This document shows, piece after piece, positions 26,501-37,985 of a DNA stretch of 64,000 nt. Within the stretch, counting starts at the first letter, position 1. Each line of letters starts with the position of its first letter. The notes under the pieces are model-generated. The model did not search any database and was not told the DNA's origin. It was given only the letters and a program-made list of their open reading frames with translations. The position numbers and the translations under genes are program-made. Source of the stretch: Callorhinus ursinus (Eukaryota > Chordata > Mammalia > Carnivora > Otariidae); contig NW_020312775.1 in NCBI RefSeq assembly GCF_003265705.1, positions 1,130,067-1,194,066 on the forward strand, given 5' to 3'.

Positions 26501-29500
26501 CCTCAATATCTTTACTTATTTGTCTATTAGTTACAAAGGTACTCAAAGTGTGGTCCACAGACAACGCTGATCCACACACTGTATGTTAACAATTCAGGAC
26601 AAGTTAAGTACAGAAATGGAGAGCAGACACTTAGAAATTTTTACAGCAATTTGACACTCCTGTCACATTCAAGTGCATGATCAGGGCACTTCTGTCACTG
26701 AACAGGATACAGACGACTTTGGGTGTTTTTCAACTCATGTTATGAGTTGCCCATATCATGGGTTGCATACTTGTCATGTGTAGTAGGGCCACCTTTCAAC
26801 TCGTGATATTTTAAGGTAAGTTAGGCATCCATAACTCAAAAATGTATAAAATACAGAATCCGTCTCTTTCATTGAAAGATATTTACCCTATAGATAAATG
26901 AAAATCATGAGTTTGCTTAAATTTCTTTTAAAAGCCCTTCCTCTAGGGGTGCTGGGTGGCTCAGTTGTCAAGCATCTGCCGTCAGCTCACATCATGATCC
27001 CAGGGTCCTAGGATCGAGCCCCGCATCGGGCTCCCTGCTTGGCGGGAAGCCTGCTTCTCCCTCTCCCACCCCCCCTGCTTGTGTTCCTGCTCTCACTATC
27101 TCTCTCTCTGTCAACTAAATAAAATCTTAAAAAAATAAAATAAAATAAAATAAAATCCCTTCCTCTATTCCTTGTCAACTTGCTCTGTAGACCAGTTTCT
27201 CTACAAAACAGAACAATTTAGATTCAATTATGCTCTATGAGTAGTGTTGTAGTCAATCTAACCCAGATTAGATAAATTAACAAGAGGCAAATATGTTGCA
27301 TAAAAAACTTTAAATATGGATATATATCATGTGTTCATATAGCAGTTTCATAATAGGGAACCACTATTTCACTCATAACTTTTTTAGTTATGATTGCTGA
27401 ATGATAAAAAGCTACAGCATAATAGCAATACTCAGTAATAATTTCTATATACACACTTTCAATCAAAATATACAGTTTTAAAAATTTTTTCCTTTTGTTG
27501 TTTGGTCTGATTATATTTAGTGAAATGCAATTTCATATCTGTTAAATATAATAACAAATGTGACTCTGTATTTTGTGTCTGTTTTTTTTTTTTTTTTTTA
27601 ATGTGCCTTTTAACCTAATCTAAGTCTCTGGCTTTTAGTGGGAAAATTCAGTCCATTCACATTTAGAATAACGACTGTATGAGATTTTATTCCTTCCTCC
27701 TTACTCTATGTTTATTATTACTTCACAATGTTGTTTTCTTTTCCCTCTATTTGCTGGCTTTGTTGGCTAGTTTCCATTCACTCCATTTCCCCCTCATTAA
27801 TTTGGAAGTTTTACCATACTTTTCCATTTTGCGGTCCTTTTCCCTGCTCTCTGTATATAAGAGATCAACTATTTCCTCCACCTAGGATATATGCTTCCTA
27901 GCTGTGTATTAATTTTATATAAAGATCTCATTACCACATAATAATTTGGTGACATTATAACATTTGCTACAACAAAATTTCAGCAAAATACCAAAATGGT
28001 GAAGACTGTAAATGAAACATACCTCCAGGAGCTAAGGAACCAGGACCAGGTCCTGTTACAGCTGCTGGTATCTGCCCTGGAGCTGGAACTCCAGCCTGCA
28101 TAGAAGCTTGCATCAGAGGAGGTGCACCATTGACATGCATTCCACCCTAACCAAAAGAAAAAACAGAGTATGTATATGCCTCTGGACAATACACATGATG
28201 AGCCTGGTTATATAGAACACAATTAAGATTGGACCATATTCTAAAAGCAGAGACTGACAAGTCTGATCTGTGTTGTGAGGCCATATGTGGCACCTATGGT
28301 TGACTTCAAGTTTTTTACCTCTCCCAATCTGAATGGTAAAAAATGGTAGATTACTGTTCTTTCTGTTTATGTTTACCTTATTTTGAGGTCGAACACTTTT
28401 CTTATGAAAAATTCCAGATATATAAATAGCACAGAAAATAAAATAAATATACAGTTTAGGAAATAAATATATTACATATATTTGAAATCTGCCTTATGGT
28501 CTTCCCCAATTGCATCCCGTGTCCCCTTAAGACAACCACTTAAGAATTTTTACAGACGTTTTGAAATTGTATGTAAATCATTATGTACTAAACATATCTG
28601 CAACTCATTCAACATGTTTTTGGGATATGTGCAAACACACACATCCCATATTTTGGGAAGGCTTCCACAGTCACTTATTTTCACTTTTCTAACTTTTGAG
28701 TTATCTGTGTTAATACCATGTATCCTAGTTCATCTTTACTACTACATGGAATTAGGTTTTTCAAAGTCATTCATGGTGACCTGTGTAATTTATTTAACTG
28801 TTATAGAGTATTTCACTGAATAAATATACATTTTCCCCATTCTTCCACTGATTTACATATAGGATGGTTCAATGTTTCACTATTATAATGTGGCAATAAA
28901 CATTCTTGAACATGACTAAGAACTCTTAACCAGCTTGTTGTCCGTCATTTGTGTGGCAAATAGTTTTTCCCAATTTGTCATTTGTCTTTGGGGTTTATTT
29001 CTTTTTCTCTATACAGAAATTTTTCGGTTTTCAAATGTACTGATTTCTTATGGCTTCAGTTTTATGTCATTCTTGGCAAGCAAGCTTTACTTTTTACCAC
29101 TGGTAAAGAGATAGTATGAGTGCCAACCTCATACAATTAGAGTCTAAGTACTAAATGAGATAATGGATATAGAATAACAAAGTGCCAACCATAGTACCAC
29201 ACATGCACATAAATATCAAATTAGCCTATATAAAAGGACACACAGGAAGGATCTCTTTGTTTCACAAACTTGGCACACACGCCATGTACTCTGCAAACTG
29301 AAAATTGCTTTTATGTCCGGGAATTGAAATTATCGTCTTCAGCTCCTGACTGTTCTCTCAGTATCATCTTCCTAATGTGAAAATGGCATTCAAAACACGT
29401 AAAAGAAACATTAGTAGATAAAGCCCTACCAAAGACTGAGCCTGAGGGGCCTGAGGATTCTGCTGGTTCATTGACACAGTGGATCCTGAGCCAGGCCCAG

Positions 29501-32500
29501 CACTGTGGACTGGCTGAGGGTTGCCTGCAATCAGTGTTGGAATATTTGTCTGGCGATGCAGAATTTTCTAAAAAACGAAAAGACAAATCTGTGAGCTGTC
29601 TGTTTAACAAAGCAATCAGGCAGTTCCTACCCCACTCAAGGTTTCCCATGGCGTTTCCATAAAAGAATAAGCACTCACCAGGGCAATCTCTGGATCCACA
29701 ATTCTCATCACTACCTGTGCTTGTAGCAAAGCATAAGCCAGCTGAGGGTTCTGAAGCAACATGTTCCGTGCTTCCTGGGGACTATTCTGGACACAGAGCT
29801 GAGAAGATAAATAGATTCATCATCAGGTTCAATACTTAGTACTTAGAAATTAACAGCGATTTAGAGCCATTCCCACCTGAGAAATATGATATTCAAGAAG
29901 CTTTTTAAGCTATCATCGGTTTTGGCATAGCACACAAAATTTTGGTCATGTCAGGCAAGAGAAGGAAGAGGCATTTCAAATACCATAATACCACCATTTA
30001 GGAGAAAAGCCACATTTGAATATCTACATCTGATATCTATGGGCCACAAAAAGCCAGATTGCATAGTTGTGTCTGTGTACAAAAAATGGAAAGCTCTTTG
30101 TACGAAATGTAAAATATGCTGTGCACATATGGCATATTGAAGGTGCAAAAAGTGGTAGTCAACAGGCACACCTTATATTTGAGCTCAGGGAATTATTTCC
30201 ATTCACTTGATCAATTAACTCCTCGAAAATTTGATGTGATTTGATTTGTTCTTAACCTAATGCCTCCTCCCACCTTCATTTGTTTCATCAGCTCAAACAT
30301 CTGCTCTGGTGGAAGACTGGCAACTGCTTTGCTAATGGACTCAGGGGCATCCTCAGGACTGATGGTCTCTCCATAAGGTGACTCAATGACAGGGGCACCA
30401 GTGCCAAGGCCTGATCGGGAAGAAAGTACAAAAAGTTAAGGAGGCAAAATTATGAGCTAAATCATTGCAAGTATTTACTTTCCAGGGCTGCTTCCTTTCC
30501 AGGACCCGTTGTAACTTTAAATTCTCTGGAACTGAGAAGTAAGTGATTTGCAAGTCTCTTATTTCTGCAGAGGAAAGTGATAAGAGTGTATTTTCTGCTC
30601 TCAGAAGAAAGCTAGGACTAGGATCACATAGGTGGACAATGTTAACCTGAATTAGGGATGAGGCATATCGATTTCCTCTGACAAGTCATTTCAGAAGCGA
30701 AACAACAGATAAAGATGCTAATTTTTAAAAGCAAAAGAATAGAAAAAGATGCTAATTTCAAAATGGAATTCCTGATCTGTTGCCTCGTGAAAGAAGCCAG
30801 AATGCCTTAGTAATCCCACCAATTACAGATCTGACAAACCGTTACAGCAGTGGTAAACTAATGACATAGGTAGTGCAACTAATGGCTTGGTGAGCCTGAA
30901 TTCATCTTCAACTGTCAACCAACTCCTTCGCAACTGAAGGACTTCTAAAGTCAACTTTACCTTGTTTCTCAAAGATATACACTTCCCTAATGCAGGCGCC
31001 TAAAGTGGGTCAAGAAGCTACGAGGCTGACCATTTCAGCGACTGCTAAAACATATCACAAATGGAAAAATCTTCATTGTTACATCTTTACTAATTCACGT
31101 TGCATACAAATCAGGTTCATACTCACTCTTGAGCTCTTCTTTGTTCTTTTCACTGGCAGCATTGTCCACTCGGAGTGCTCTTCCGCTGAACTCACGCCCA
31201 TTCAGGTTTCGCATGGCACTAAGTGCTGTCTCCTGGTCTTGGTATTCACAGAAGCCATAACCCTTTGGCTTTCCTGTCTCCCTATCATATACCAACCTGG
31301 AAGAGCAGAACCAAGTATCAGGCACAAATGTTACACACATATAGTGTTCCTGCTAACATGGCCATGTTCTAATGTGGTCCACTGTAAGACAAATAACGTT
31401 ATCACTGACTGCTTCACTGAAATATTTTTTAAACATTTTTAAATGAAAAAAAGTATCTTTTAGTAAAAATAAATGTGAATTTTACGGTATGTGAATTATA
31501 CCTGAATGAAGCTGTTACAAACAGAAGGATGCACGTGAAAGTCACCAGTAAAAACCTCGCTATTATTACTAAGGGCCAAATTTGTGATCTTAAAGAAAAC
31601 CCCAAGTAGTCAAAGGAGAATCTCACCTGAAACTAACAACAGGTCCAACCTCAGAAAAGATGTCCTTTAATTGCTCTTCGGTAGCCTCATATGGAATGTT
31701 CCCCACTATGAAAGAAAATAGACAACATATTAAAACTCTTGAGTTTGTAACCTATTTCCCTTGTGAGAAAATAAACAGAATCAGAACTTATATCATTGAA
31801 AATGTAACAACTACCTCAAAATAGTGTTCCTACAATTCCAGTTCCATGGTATTTCAGACATTTCAATCTTGTCTGCTGACTTTAATTACAAAACAAATAA
31901 ACCACTAAGACTAAATATAAAAGGTGTAGGCACTTCTAAATATCAGTTCTCAGACTTATATGACAAGTGTTATGATTTTCCTTAACTTTGGTGAAAATAA
32001 ATACTTTGGCACTGGTATTTACCTGAAGATCTGCAAGTCATACCGATAACTACTAAAAATACCAATGTATTTGGTATTTTAAAAATTGGCACATTATGTC
32101 CGTATTTCCACACATACACACATACTCAAGAATAACCATGAATGTAGTGGAGGATGTTTAAAAATTATTCCAATCTGTTTTGTTATGTCCTTTCCAAAAG
32201 GTGCTTTAAAATCACCACACATACCTAAAAGAAACTTATTTCATCTGAAAAGATTACTCAGAATAGACCTGATCCTCTTTAAAATTTCTTCGACGAGATC
32301 TTAATCATTCGTTCATTCATTCATTTACAATCCACTTTAAGACTCCAGGTGGCCGCTACCAGTATCGAACTAAAATGTTACGGTAAAAAGCAGAGAATCA
32401 AAGTCCTTATGAGAGGGCGGGAAGTGGACATACAGTTCTATACACTCAGCATATAATCTGTATTCTGGGATAGGGAGTGAGAAGTAGTACGGGACAGTTG

Positions 32501-32858
32501 CCATGCGCCCTCGATTCCAGACAATAATTGAAGCTCATAAAAGGAGAAACGCATAGAAGCTGAACGCTAGTTTAACTTCCTCAGCCACATCATGGAAAGG
32601 CTTTGAGACCTCAGGGGAAGGGAGCATCACTTTGCCCGCGAGTCCACTAGATTGGCCGCCCCAAAGGATAGGCAGGTAGAGCTGCAAGCCCGACCCATCA
32701 CCAGCTCCTGCAACAATTCAAGAGGTGCAGGGGGCATTCCTTGCTGCTCCCTGTCTCTTTCTGTCCCTCCCCGATGCTTGGCTCCACGAATTCGTCTCAC
32801 CGAACACCGAACGCAGAGAACGATCCACCGCAGGGTCTCTCACAGTCAAACCCGCCAT
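13269..32858 (-). CDS. CSTF2: CSTF2, cleavage stimulation factor 64 kDa subunit (complete coding region)
   Basis: CstF-64 binds the U/GU-rich element downstream of the poly(A) site and, with CSTF1 and CSTF3, promotes cleavage of pre-mRNA in the nucleus. Coding exons in transcript order: 32801-32858, 31627-31705, 31127-31296, 30274-30410, 29679-29798, 29430-29567, 28023-28146, 22818-22880, (optional 20366-20425), 19582-19723, 18602-18777, 17714-18021, 14340-14450, 13269-13391. All junctions have AG/GT and matching phases. ATG is at 32858-32856 ([16 protein letters not shown]), TGA at 13271-13269. The RRM spans about residues 16-92, with RNP motifs VFVGNI and KGYGFCEY. The hinge that binds CSTF3/symplekin follows, then a Gly/Pro-rich region, MEARA repeats and the C-terminal helical domain that contacts PCF11. 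Length is 582 residues against 577 in human. Introns place it as the parental gene, not the retrocopy CSTF2T. Confidence 0.97.
13688..13920 (-). mobile_element. CAN-SINE in last CSTF2 intron
   Basis: Inverted relative to +, therefore sense to CSTF2; longer than most because of an expanded GAGAGA/GGGG region. Confidence 0.9.
16400..16575 (+). repeat. LINE-2-type 3' fragment
   Basis: Shows the order GGAATGCAAGCTCCACGGGA, GCAGGGACTTTGTTTTGTTC, GTAGGTGCTCAATAAATATC. Confidence 0.65.
16937..16984. repeat. (CT)n(CA)n simple repeat
   Basis: Low-complexity tract of CCCT, CT and CA units in a CSTF2 intron. Confidence 0.95.
17714..18021 (-). CDS. CSTF2: CSTF2 exon with MEARA/G pentapeptide array
   Basis: This 308-bp exon encodes about 13 tandem five-residue units of the form (M/I/L)(E/D)(A/V/T)R(A/G/S), from IDARG to MDTRG, including a run of five identical MEARA units after LEARA. 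The units are 15 bp long and several are near identical and CpG-rich (GCCCGCGCGATGGAG type), which favours slippage. The array then gives way to a Gly/Pro segment ending in GSRQ. In CstF-64 this region forms a long helix and varies in copy number between species; it is absent from the yeast orthologue. Confidence 0.93.
18128..18435. mobile_element. DNA-transposon MITE (Tigger/mariner-like)
   Basis: Inverted ends GACCCTTGAACAAG ... TTATTCAATGGTCAAC frame a body with CTGCTGACTGGAAGCCTTAC. A related copy lies at 38570-39115. Confidence 0.6.
19040..19258 (+). repeat. MIR-type SINE
   Basis: Recognised by GTGCTTAAGAACGTGGATT, TTCTTCATCTGTAAAATAGG and GGGCTGTTGTGTGGATTTAA. Confidence 0.8.
20366..20425 (-). 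CDS. CSTF2: CSTF2 optional 60-bp exon
   Basis: A 60-bp open segment with acceptor (CCTAG) and donor (GTACCC) encodes [20 protein letters not shown]. Phases match both neighbours, so inclusion adds exactly 20 residues and skipping keeps the frame. This corresponds to the 20-residue difference between the two known human isoforms (577 and 597 residues). The donor GTACCC is weak, as expected for a regulated exon. Confidence 0.9.
20472..20548 (-). repeat. (CG)n(CA)n dinucleotide tract beside the optional exon
   Basis: A GC/CG-alternating segment (about 20477-20495) runs into about 25 CA units on the + strand. In CSTF2 pre-mRNA it reads as (UG)n followed by CG repeats ending some 50 nt upstream of the optional exon's acceptor. 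Alternating purine-pyrimidine DNA of this length can adopt Z-form. Confidence 0.9.
22535..22760. mobile_element. hAT-type MITE
   Basis: Near-palindromic element with AGCGCTGTCCCCAACAG ... internal pairs CCACATGTGGCCATCGAGC and GCCACATGTGGTTAGTGGC. It lies within 60 bp of the 22818-22880 CSTF2 exon. Confidence 0.65.
23008..23682 (+). mobile_element. 5'-truncated young LINE-1
   Basis: 3' end of L1 ORF2 plus 3' UTR (ggagggcacgttctgcatgg, ACAATAAAAAATT) flanked by a perfect 14-bp target duplication AAAGAAAGATCATA at 22994-23007 and 23683-23696. It is antisense to CSTF2 in the long intron between exons at 28023 and 22818. Confidence 0.93.
24801..25000 (-). mobile_element. CAN-SINE
   Basis: Flanked by imperfect duplication ACATCACATTCT / ACATCATATTCT. 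Confidence 0.92.
25160..25368. mobile_element. hAT-Charlie MITE, MER5-like
   Basis: CAGTGGTTCTCAGAATGTG at one end and TTTGAGAACCACAGG at the other; body contains GGTGGTGGGGACCAGCATC. Confidence 0.7.
25500..26530 (-). mobile_element. old LINE-1 fragments, antisense
   Basis: AT-rich degenerate L1 ORF2/3' UTR-like DNA on the minus strand inside the longest CSTF2 intron; assigned by overall pattern only. Confidence 0.45.
26946..27155 (+). mobile_element. CAN-SINE
   Basis: Target duplication CCCTTCCTCTA at 26935-26945 and about 27157. Confidence 0.92.
27480..27960 (-). mobile_element. old LINE-1 fragment, antisense
   Basis: Contains the L1-like TGGCTTTTAGTGGG ... CCATTCACATTTAG pattern after a long T-run (27581-27600). 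Confidence 0.5.
28400..29095 (-). mobile_element. old LINE-1 3' fragment, antisense
   Basis: Degenerate L1 3'-end-like DNA (ttcactgaataaatatac, aatgtggcaataaacattc). Confidence 0.45.
32801..32858 (-). CDS. CSTF2: CSTF2 first coding exon
   Basis: Nineteen codons plus one base run from the ATG in a Gly/Arg-coding CpG-rich context and end at a GTGAGA donor. The start is chosen because it gives the family N-terminus and lies directly under the GC-rich promoter; no in-frame upstream ATG is visible in the adjoining leader. Confidence 0.95.
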
Positions 32859-33430
32859 CGCTCTCTTCCGGCAGCTTCCGGTGCGCCAGAGCACACTTCC
32901 GTACGGCGCGTGAGCTCTGCGCTAAACACGCTTCTGCACGGCGCGTAAGCCGGAAGCATCTGGGCGGGGCGTACACATGGCCCCTCCCCTGCCGTCATTA
33001 CGTTAGCAGCCGTCACACGCTCGGTCGCCAAGAGCTAACCCCTCCGGGCTGGGCTGCGGCCGGAAGAGAACTCCGTTCCGACCTAGGGTAGTGCGGCGAC
33101 AGACTAACTTGCAGGATTTTAGTCTGTAGGATTCCTTATTATTCCATTTTTTCTTAGACCAACACGAGGAATCATCGATCACAATAAAGATGGCGGCAGC
33201 CGCTTTACCATGGTAACAGGGAGGTCATTCGCTAACAACCTTGGCTCTTTCATTTTAGTTCCGCCCTGTTGGGGAAGGGAAGTGCGTGGTCCCGCCCCAG
33301 CAGCGTGCCTGTTTGTAAAAGCTCGAGTGTACCAAGCAATATGAGAGAGAGTCGCGGCAGTCTAGGGAATGAGAGAATGCGGAGCGCTCAAATTCAAGTC
33401 GTCACCATAGCCGAGGAGATGGGGAGGTAA
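32859..33430. promoter_or_regulatory. CSTF2: CpG-rich, TATA-less promoter of CSTF2, likely bidirectional
   Basis: CpGs are frequent here, unlike the rest of the window. Visible motifs are repeated ETS cores CTTCCGG (32865-32871, 32875-32881, plus CTTCCG at 32896), an Sp1 box GGGCGGGGC (32962-32970), and a YY1-type AAGATGGCGGC (33187-33197). A degenerate 35-bp tandem repeat carries ETS-like and CGGCGCGT segments (32896-32914 and 32931-32949). No TATA box is seen. This is typical of a housekeeping CpG-island promoter and it extends well past the CSTF2 leader, as in divergent promoters. Confidence 0.8.
33341..33426 (+). CDS. candidate first exon of a divergent transcript
   Basis: In the promoter region an ATG at 33341 opens 28 codons plus two bases (MRESRGSLGNERM...) and reaches a GGGAG|GTAAAG donor. 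Its phase joins without a stop to the segment at 35124. No family recognised; the exon call rests only on the donor, the phase match and the CpG-rich location, so it may also be non-coding leader. Confidence 0.25.
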
Positions 33431-34870
33431 AGGGAGAACAGACCCGTGTCTGTTCTTGTGTAGCCCCTGGGCTCCATGCGTTTGGTGGTGAGGGAGCGAG
33501 CTGGCGGAGGGCGTCGCTACGGGGTTCTCAGAAAAGATCATTGACTGCTGGTACTTAAGCGGCTAAAGCATGATTTGAACTCAGATTGCTTTGGCTCGGA
33601 GACTGAATGTTTAACTGCTGTAGCTATTGCCTCCCAGTATAACAGGGAATATGAGTGACTCAACATATTTTATTACATTTTTGGAAAAGAACTTAGAGCA
33701 TCTGACTTGGTGATCCTAGGTCGGTGGGCTTATAACAACGAACCACCCAAGAATAGGTCAAGGCATCTATAACCAGGGGCTTGTTGTGCTGTCATCAGTC
33801 ATTTGTAGAGAATGGATTGTTGGTTCTCTTCATTAACCAACCCTACTCTACTGGTTATAAAAGAGGAGGTGTGTGCAGGGGATGTTTCCTAAGCTTTTGT
33901 ATATTTGGGTTTCATTTATAGGCCCCGTGCTAGTGACTCCTGCCTCAGTGCCTGTCCCTCAGAGTCGTTTTCCTTCACTGCAGCACTCTTGGAGTGATAC
34001 GTATCTTTAGCCTATAGGTTATAACAAAATGAAGACAGAAGATAGGGCGTCTGATGCTGTTGTTGTAGGTGTTATGACTGAACCTCAGTTCACATAACAA
34101 CATAGGTGCAGTATGAAGAGGTGGGGGGAAAACTAGGAAAGATGCATTTCTACACAACTGGGACTATATTTAGAATAAGTGTTATTTGGGGGAATTGCAC
34201 AGAAGAGAAAGGGTATGTTGTGGAGAATCAAAGAATTTGGGAAACCACAGTCAAGATTTGTGGGGCACTGGCAGAAAGTTTTGTGGAAAAGTCCCGAGTT
34301 CTTATTTAGTCTGGTTGATGATACTAAGAATCTTGGATAAGGTATAAATGAAGCAAGCAAAGACATTCAGGATGGTGAGAGCACAGAGGCTTGGCCGTAG
34401 AAGGTCAAACTTCCAAGGCTGTGGTAAGTACTACTTCATGTTTGATCTACATTTTAAGTTCCTCAAAGAGCCATGGAATAAAAGCCCTCATTGGTCTCCA
34501 GGGACTATCTGCAAAGGCAGCAACCCCTGTATATACATCATTGCATGAAGAAGATTCCAGATGGCACTGTAGCATTATCCATGTTTGGAGAAATTCTCAA
34601 TGAGCAGCACCTGTAATAGCTAAGGAAACTTGGGGCTCTCAGAGAGCACCTGAATGCTGACACTGATCCTGGTCAGTATCTGGATGTAGGTTCCAATTGG
34701 CTTGCTTTCCAGAAAGAAACATCATTCCTAAGTTTTGCACTACTGCATTATCACACCTGTTCAGCAATATTTATACTTTGAGTATTTGAGGGTTCAGCTC
34801 TGAGGCTACAATATAGAGAATTGTGCAGTCCATCAAAACTGGTTATTCTGGTCTTCTCATTTTAGCATTT
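33430..34870 (+). other. repeat-poor stretch downstream of the promoter
   Basis: No young repeat and no recognised gene. A strong GTAAGT donor at 34424 follows a short open segment (34371-34423), but the preceding acceptor lacks a pyrimidine tract, so no exon is called. Confidence 0.4.
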
Positions 34871-35045
34871 TCATTTCTTTTTTTTTTTTAAAGATTTTAT
34901 TTATTTGAGAGGGAACAGGGGCAGAGGAAGAGGGACAAGCAGACTCCCCTCTGATCAGGGAGACTGATGTTGGGCCCGATCCCAGGACTCTGGGATCATG
35001 ACCTGAGCCAAAGGCAGACAACCAACTGAGCCACCCAGGTGCCCC
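34870..35045 (-). mobile_element. CAN-SINE
   Basis: Internally shortened inverted copy from TTTAAAGATTTTATT to GAGCCACCCAGGTGCCCC. It sits 80 bp before the candidate exon at 35124. Confidence 0.9.
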
Positions 35046-35123
35046 TCATTTTTTATTTCTTACCTGACTACTTTTATTCTCAATTCATGCTCAATGAATA
35101 CATTTCCTGTATTTGTTTCCTAG

Positions 35124-35311
35124 AATCCAGAAGGTTCCCGATTGTTCACCTGCTCAAGGGCTGCCTTATGAGATACATTGCTTGGTAGCAGGCCAGGGAG
35201 TTAGTTGGTCAGCTGAATTGGAGGAAGATTTTCCTTGTTCTTGGCAATGGCATGGTGACCTCTTGCTACTGAATGAGGACTGCTTCCAAACCAAGCATTG
35301 GGGAAAACTGG
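35124..35311 (+). pseudogene. candidate exon with Tudor-like segment
   Basis: A good acceptor (TGTATTTGTTTCCTAG) and donor (GTAAGA) bound 188 bp that stay open in a single frame. The product contains AQGLPYEIHCLVAG then W-S-A-E-L-E-E-D-F, resembling the LP-x-x-A-x-x-C-x-L-x-G ... W ... F segment of extended Tudor domains (piRNA-pathway germline proteins). Phase from the 33341 exon is compatible. Could be an exon of a live but unrecognised gene, a relic, or a chance ORF. Confidence 0.3.
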
Positions 35312-35401
35312 GTAAGAGGAGGAAGTCTCTGAGTTTTTTCTCGAGACTCCAATCAGGCTTGTCTAAAACTTATGTCTTTTGGGGGGCTTGTTCTGTTTCA
35401 G

Positions 35402-35548
35402 AACCAGAACTCTGGGAGACTGTTGCAGTGACACGTGGAATCCAGGGTTTAGCAAAACGAAGGTGGATATCACTGTACCACACTTACACTCCAGCAGTGT
35501 GCTGCTGGGTGAACATGGCTGGACAGAACATGTGGATAATGGTATCAG
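35402..35548 (+). pseudogene. candidate next exon, Tudor-like C-terminal segment
   Basis: The acceptor TTGTTCTGTTTCAG precedes 147 bp open in two frames. One frame reads KTKVDITVPHLHSSSVLLGE then H-G-W-T-E-H-V, like the closing strand and helix of a Tudor domain. The donor (ATCAG|GTTGGG) is weak. Joining the 35124 exon to this frame needs a one-base slip, which suggests decay; the other frame joins cleanly but shows no Tudor features. The intervening 90 bp would be a very short intron. Confidence 0.25.
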
Positions 35549-36439
35549 GTTGGGGTTAACAGGGTGATAATGATTAAAAAGAGCTAGTATTTGTGAAGGG
35601 CTGTATAGATTACAAAGCTTTTCTACATAGATCTTCAGTCTCACAACATTTGGGAGATTGTTTTAGTGTGCTCTCTATTATAGTAAAGTATACATAACAA
35701 GATATACCATTTTAACCATTTTTAAGTGTATAGTTCAGTGGCTTTAAGTATATTCACATTGTGCAACCATCATCACTATCCATCTCCAGAACTTCTTTAT
35801 TTTCCCAAACAGGAACTCCGTGTCCATTAAACATTAATCCCCCATTATTCCCTCCCACCAGCTCCTGGCAACCACGATGTTACTCTCTGTGTCTATGAAT
35901 TTGACTACTTTAGGTACCTCACATAAGTGGAATCTTAACACTCTATTTTTACTTTTGTGACTGGTTTGTTTTGCTTAGCATAGTGCCTTCAAGTTTCATC
36001 TATGTTGTAGCGTGTGTTAGAATTTCCTTCCTTTGTAAGGCTGAATAATATTCCATTGTATGTACACATGAAAATTTGGTTAGCCACTCGTCTGTTAATG
36101 GTCACTTGGGTTGCTTCCACCTTTTGGCTATTGTGAATAATGTTGCTATGAACCTGGGAGTACAGATACCTGTTTGAGTTCCTGCTTTGAATTCTTTTGC
36201 GTAAAGTGTTCTTTACACAAAATTCTTTTCCAGAAGTGTAATTGCTAGATCATGTGGTAATTCTATGTATAATTTTTCGAGGAATCACCATACCTTTTCC
36301 ACAGTGGCTGCATCATTTTACATTCCCATCAGCAGTGCACGGGGTTCCCATTTCATCCTTACCAACATTTGTTATTTCCTTTTTTATTTTTGGAATAATA
36401 GCCCCCCTAATGGGTGTGAAGTGGTATTCCATTGTGTTT

Positions 36440-36622
36440 GTTTAAATATTTTATTTATTTATTTGAGAGAGCAAGAGAGCACCAGCAGGGGGGAGGGACA
36501 GAGGGAGAGGGAGAAGCAGACTCCCTGCTGAACAGGGAGCCTGATGTTGGGCTTGATCCCAGGACCCTGATATCATGATCTGAGCCAAAGGCAGATGCCC
36601 AACCGAGCCACCGAGGCACCCC
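36440..36622 (-). mobile_element. CAN-SINE
   Basis: Inverted copy inserted in L1; target TCCATTGTG repeats on both sides. Confidence 0.9.
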
Positions 36623-36659
36623 TCCATTGTGGTTTTGATTGGCATTTCACTACTATATT

Positions 36660-37560
36660 GGGAAACATACTGTTCTCCTCTCCTGGGTGCCTCCTTTACT
36701 TTCACGCAGAACACTTTACTTTTGACATTTCTGGGCACCAAATATGTGGAGATTTTTTTCCCACAACAAACAGTTCTCTGCAACACCAGCTGGGTGTCCT
36801 ATAATTTAACTAAATTCTGACACCTGGAGATAGTGTCAGATCCTACAGGTTAAGGGTTCAATCCTCAAGACTGCCCCTACCCCACTTCAGATGCCAATTG
36901 TAAGTTTAGGTTGTCACCTGTGCTTCTCACTGATTGGCTATAACCTTGGGTTCATTCAGTTAATTTGCTACAGCAGCTCACAGACCTCAGGAAAACAGTT
37001 ACTAACATTTACCAGTTTATTAAAGGATATGATAAAAGATACAGGTGAATAGCCAAATGAAGAGATATGTAAGGTGAGCTCTGGGAAGGTCCTGAGTGCA
37101 GGAGCTTCTGTCCTTTTGGAGTTGGGATGTGTCACCTGACTGGTACCTGGATGTGTTAACCTACCTGGAAGCTCTGTGAATCCCCTACCTATTTTTGGGA
37201 TTTTTATGGAGGCTTTATCACTTAGGCAAGATCAGTCATTAACTCCATTTCCAGCCTCACTTCCCTCTCTGGAGCATGAAGGGTGGGGCTGAAAAATTCC
37301 AACATCTAATTATGGCTTAGTTATTTGGTGACCAGCCCCCATCTAGGAACCCACCCAGAGTTGCCTCATTAGGGCAAAAGATACTCCTAATGCTGTTATC
37401 ACTTAGGAAATAACAAGGTATTTAGGAGCCCTGTATCAGGTACAGGGTTAAAGACCAAATATTAGAATAAGAGACACTCCTTGTGCTCTTATCACTTAGA
37501 CATTATAAGGGTTTTGGGAGTTCTAAATGGGGAACCAGGTGCAGAGACCCATATATGTAT
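36660..37560. mobile_element. LTR-like interspersed repeat, family unassigned
   Basis: About 0.9 kb that breaks the L1 sequence, which resumes afterwards. Contains TTTATTAAAGGATATGATAA and GGTCCTGAGTGCAGGAGCTT, a pattern of old ERV LTRs. Confidence 0.45.
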
Positions 37561-37985
37561 TTTCTGTTATCTCATACCTAGTGACGAGTGAGGTTGAACA
37601 TGTTTCCATGTGCTGTTGGCCTCTTGTATATCTTTTCTGGAGAAATGTCTATTTAAGTCCTTTTCAGTTTTTTAATGGGATTGTTTTTGTTTTAGGAGTC
37701 TTATTTTTATCCTGGATACTAATCCCTCGTCAGATGCATAACTTGCAAATATTTTTCCCATTCTGTGGGTAGTCTTTTCTCTGTTGACCGTGTCCTTTGA
37801 TGCACAAAAGATTTTAATTTTGATGGATTCCAACTTATCTAATTTTTATTTGTTCCCTGTACATTTGGTGTTATAGCCAAGAAATCTTTGTCAAATCCAG
37901 TGTCATGAAACTTTTCTCCTATGTTTTCTAATAAGAGTTTCATAGGCTTAGCTCTTACATTTAGGTCTTTGATAATTTGAGATAA

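Noticed and set aside
30990..31442. 150-codon plus-strand frame
   Set aside because: It runs across the real CSTF2 RRM exon (31127-31296) in antisense and has no recognisable features.
34371..34423. Short open segment before a strong GTAAGT donor
   Set aside because: The upstream AG lacks a pyrimidine tract, and its exit phase meets a stop in the 35124 segment.
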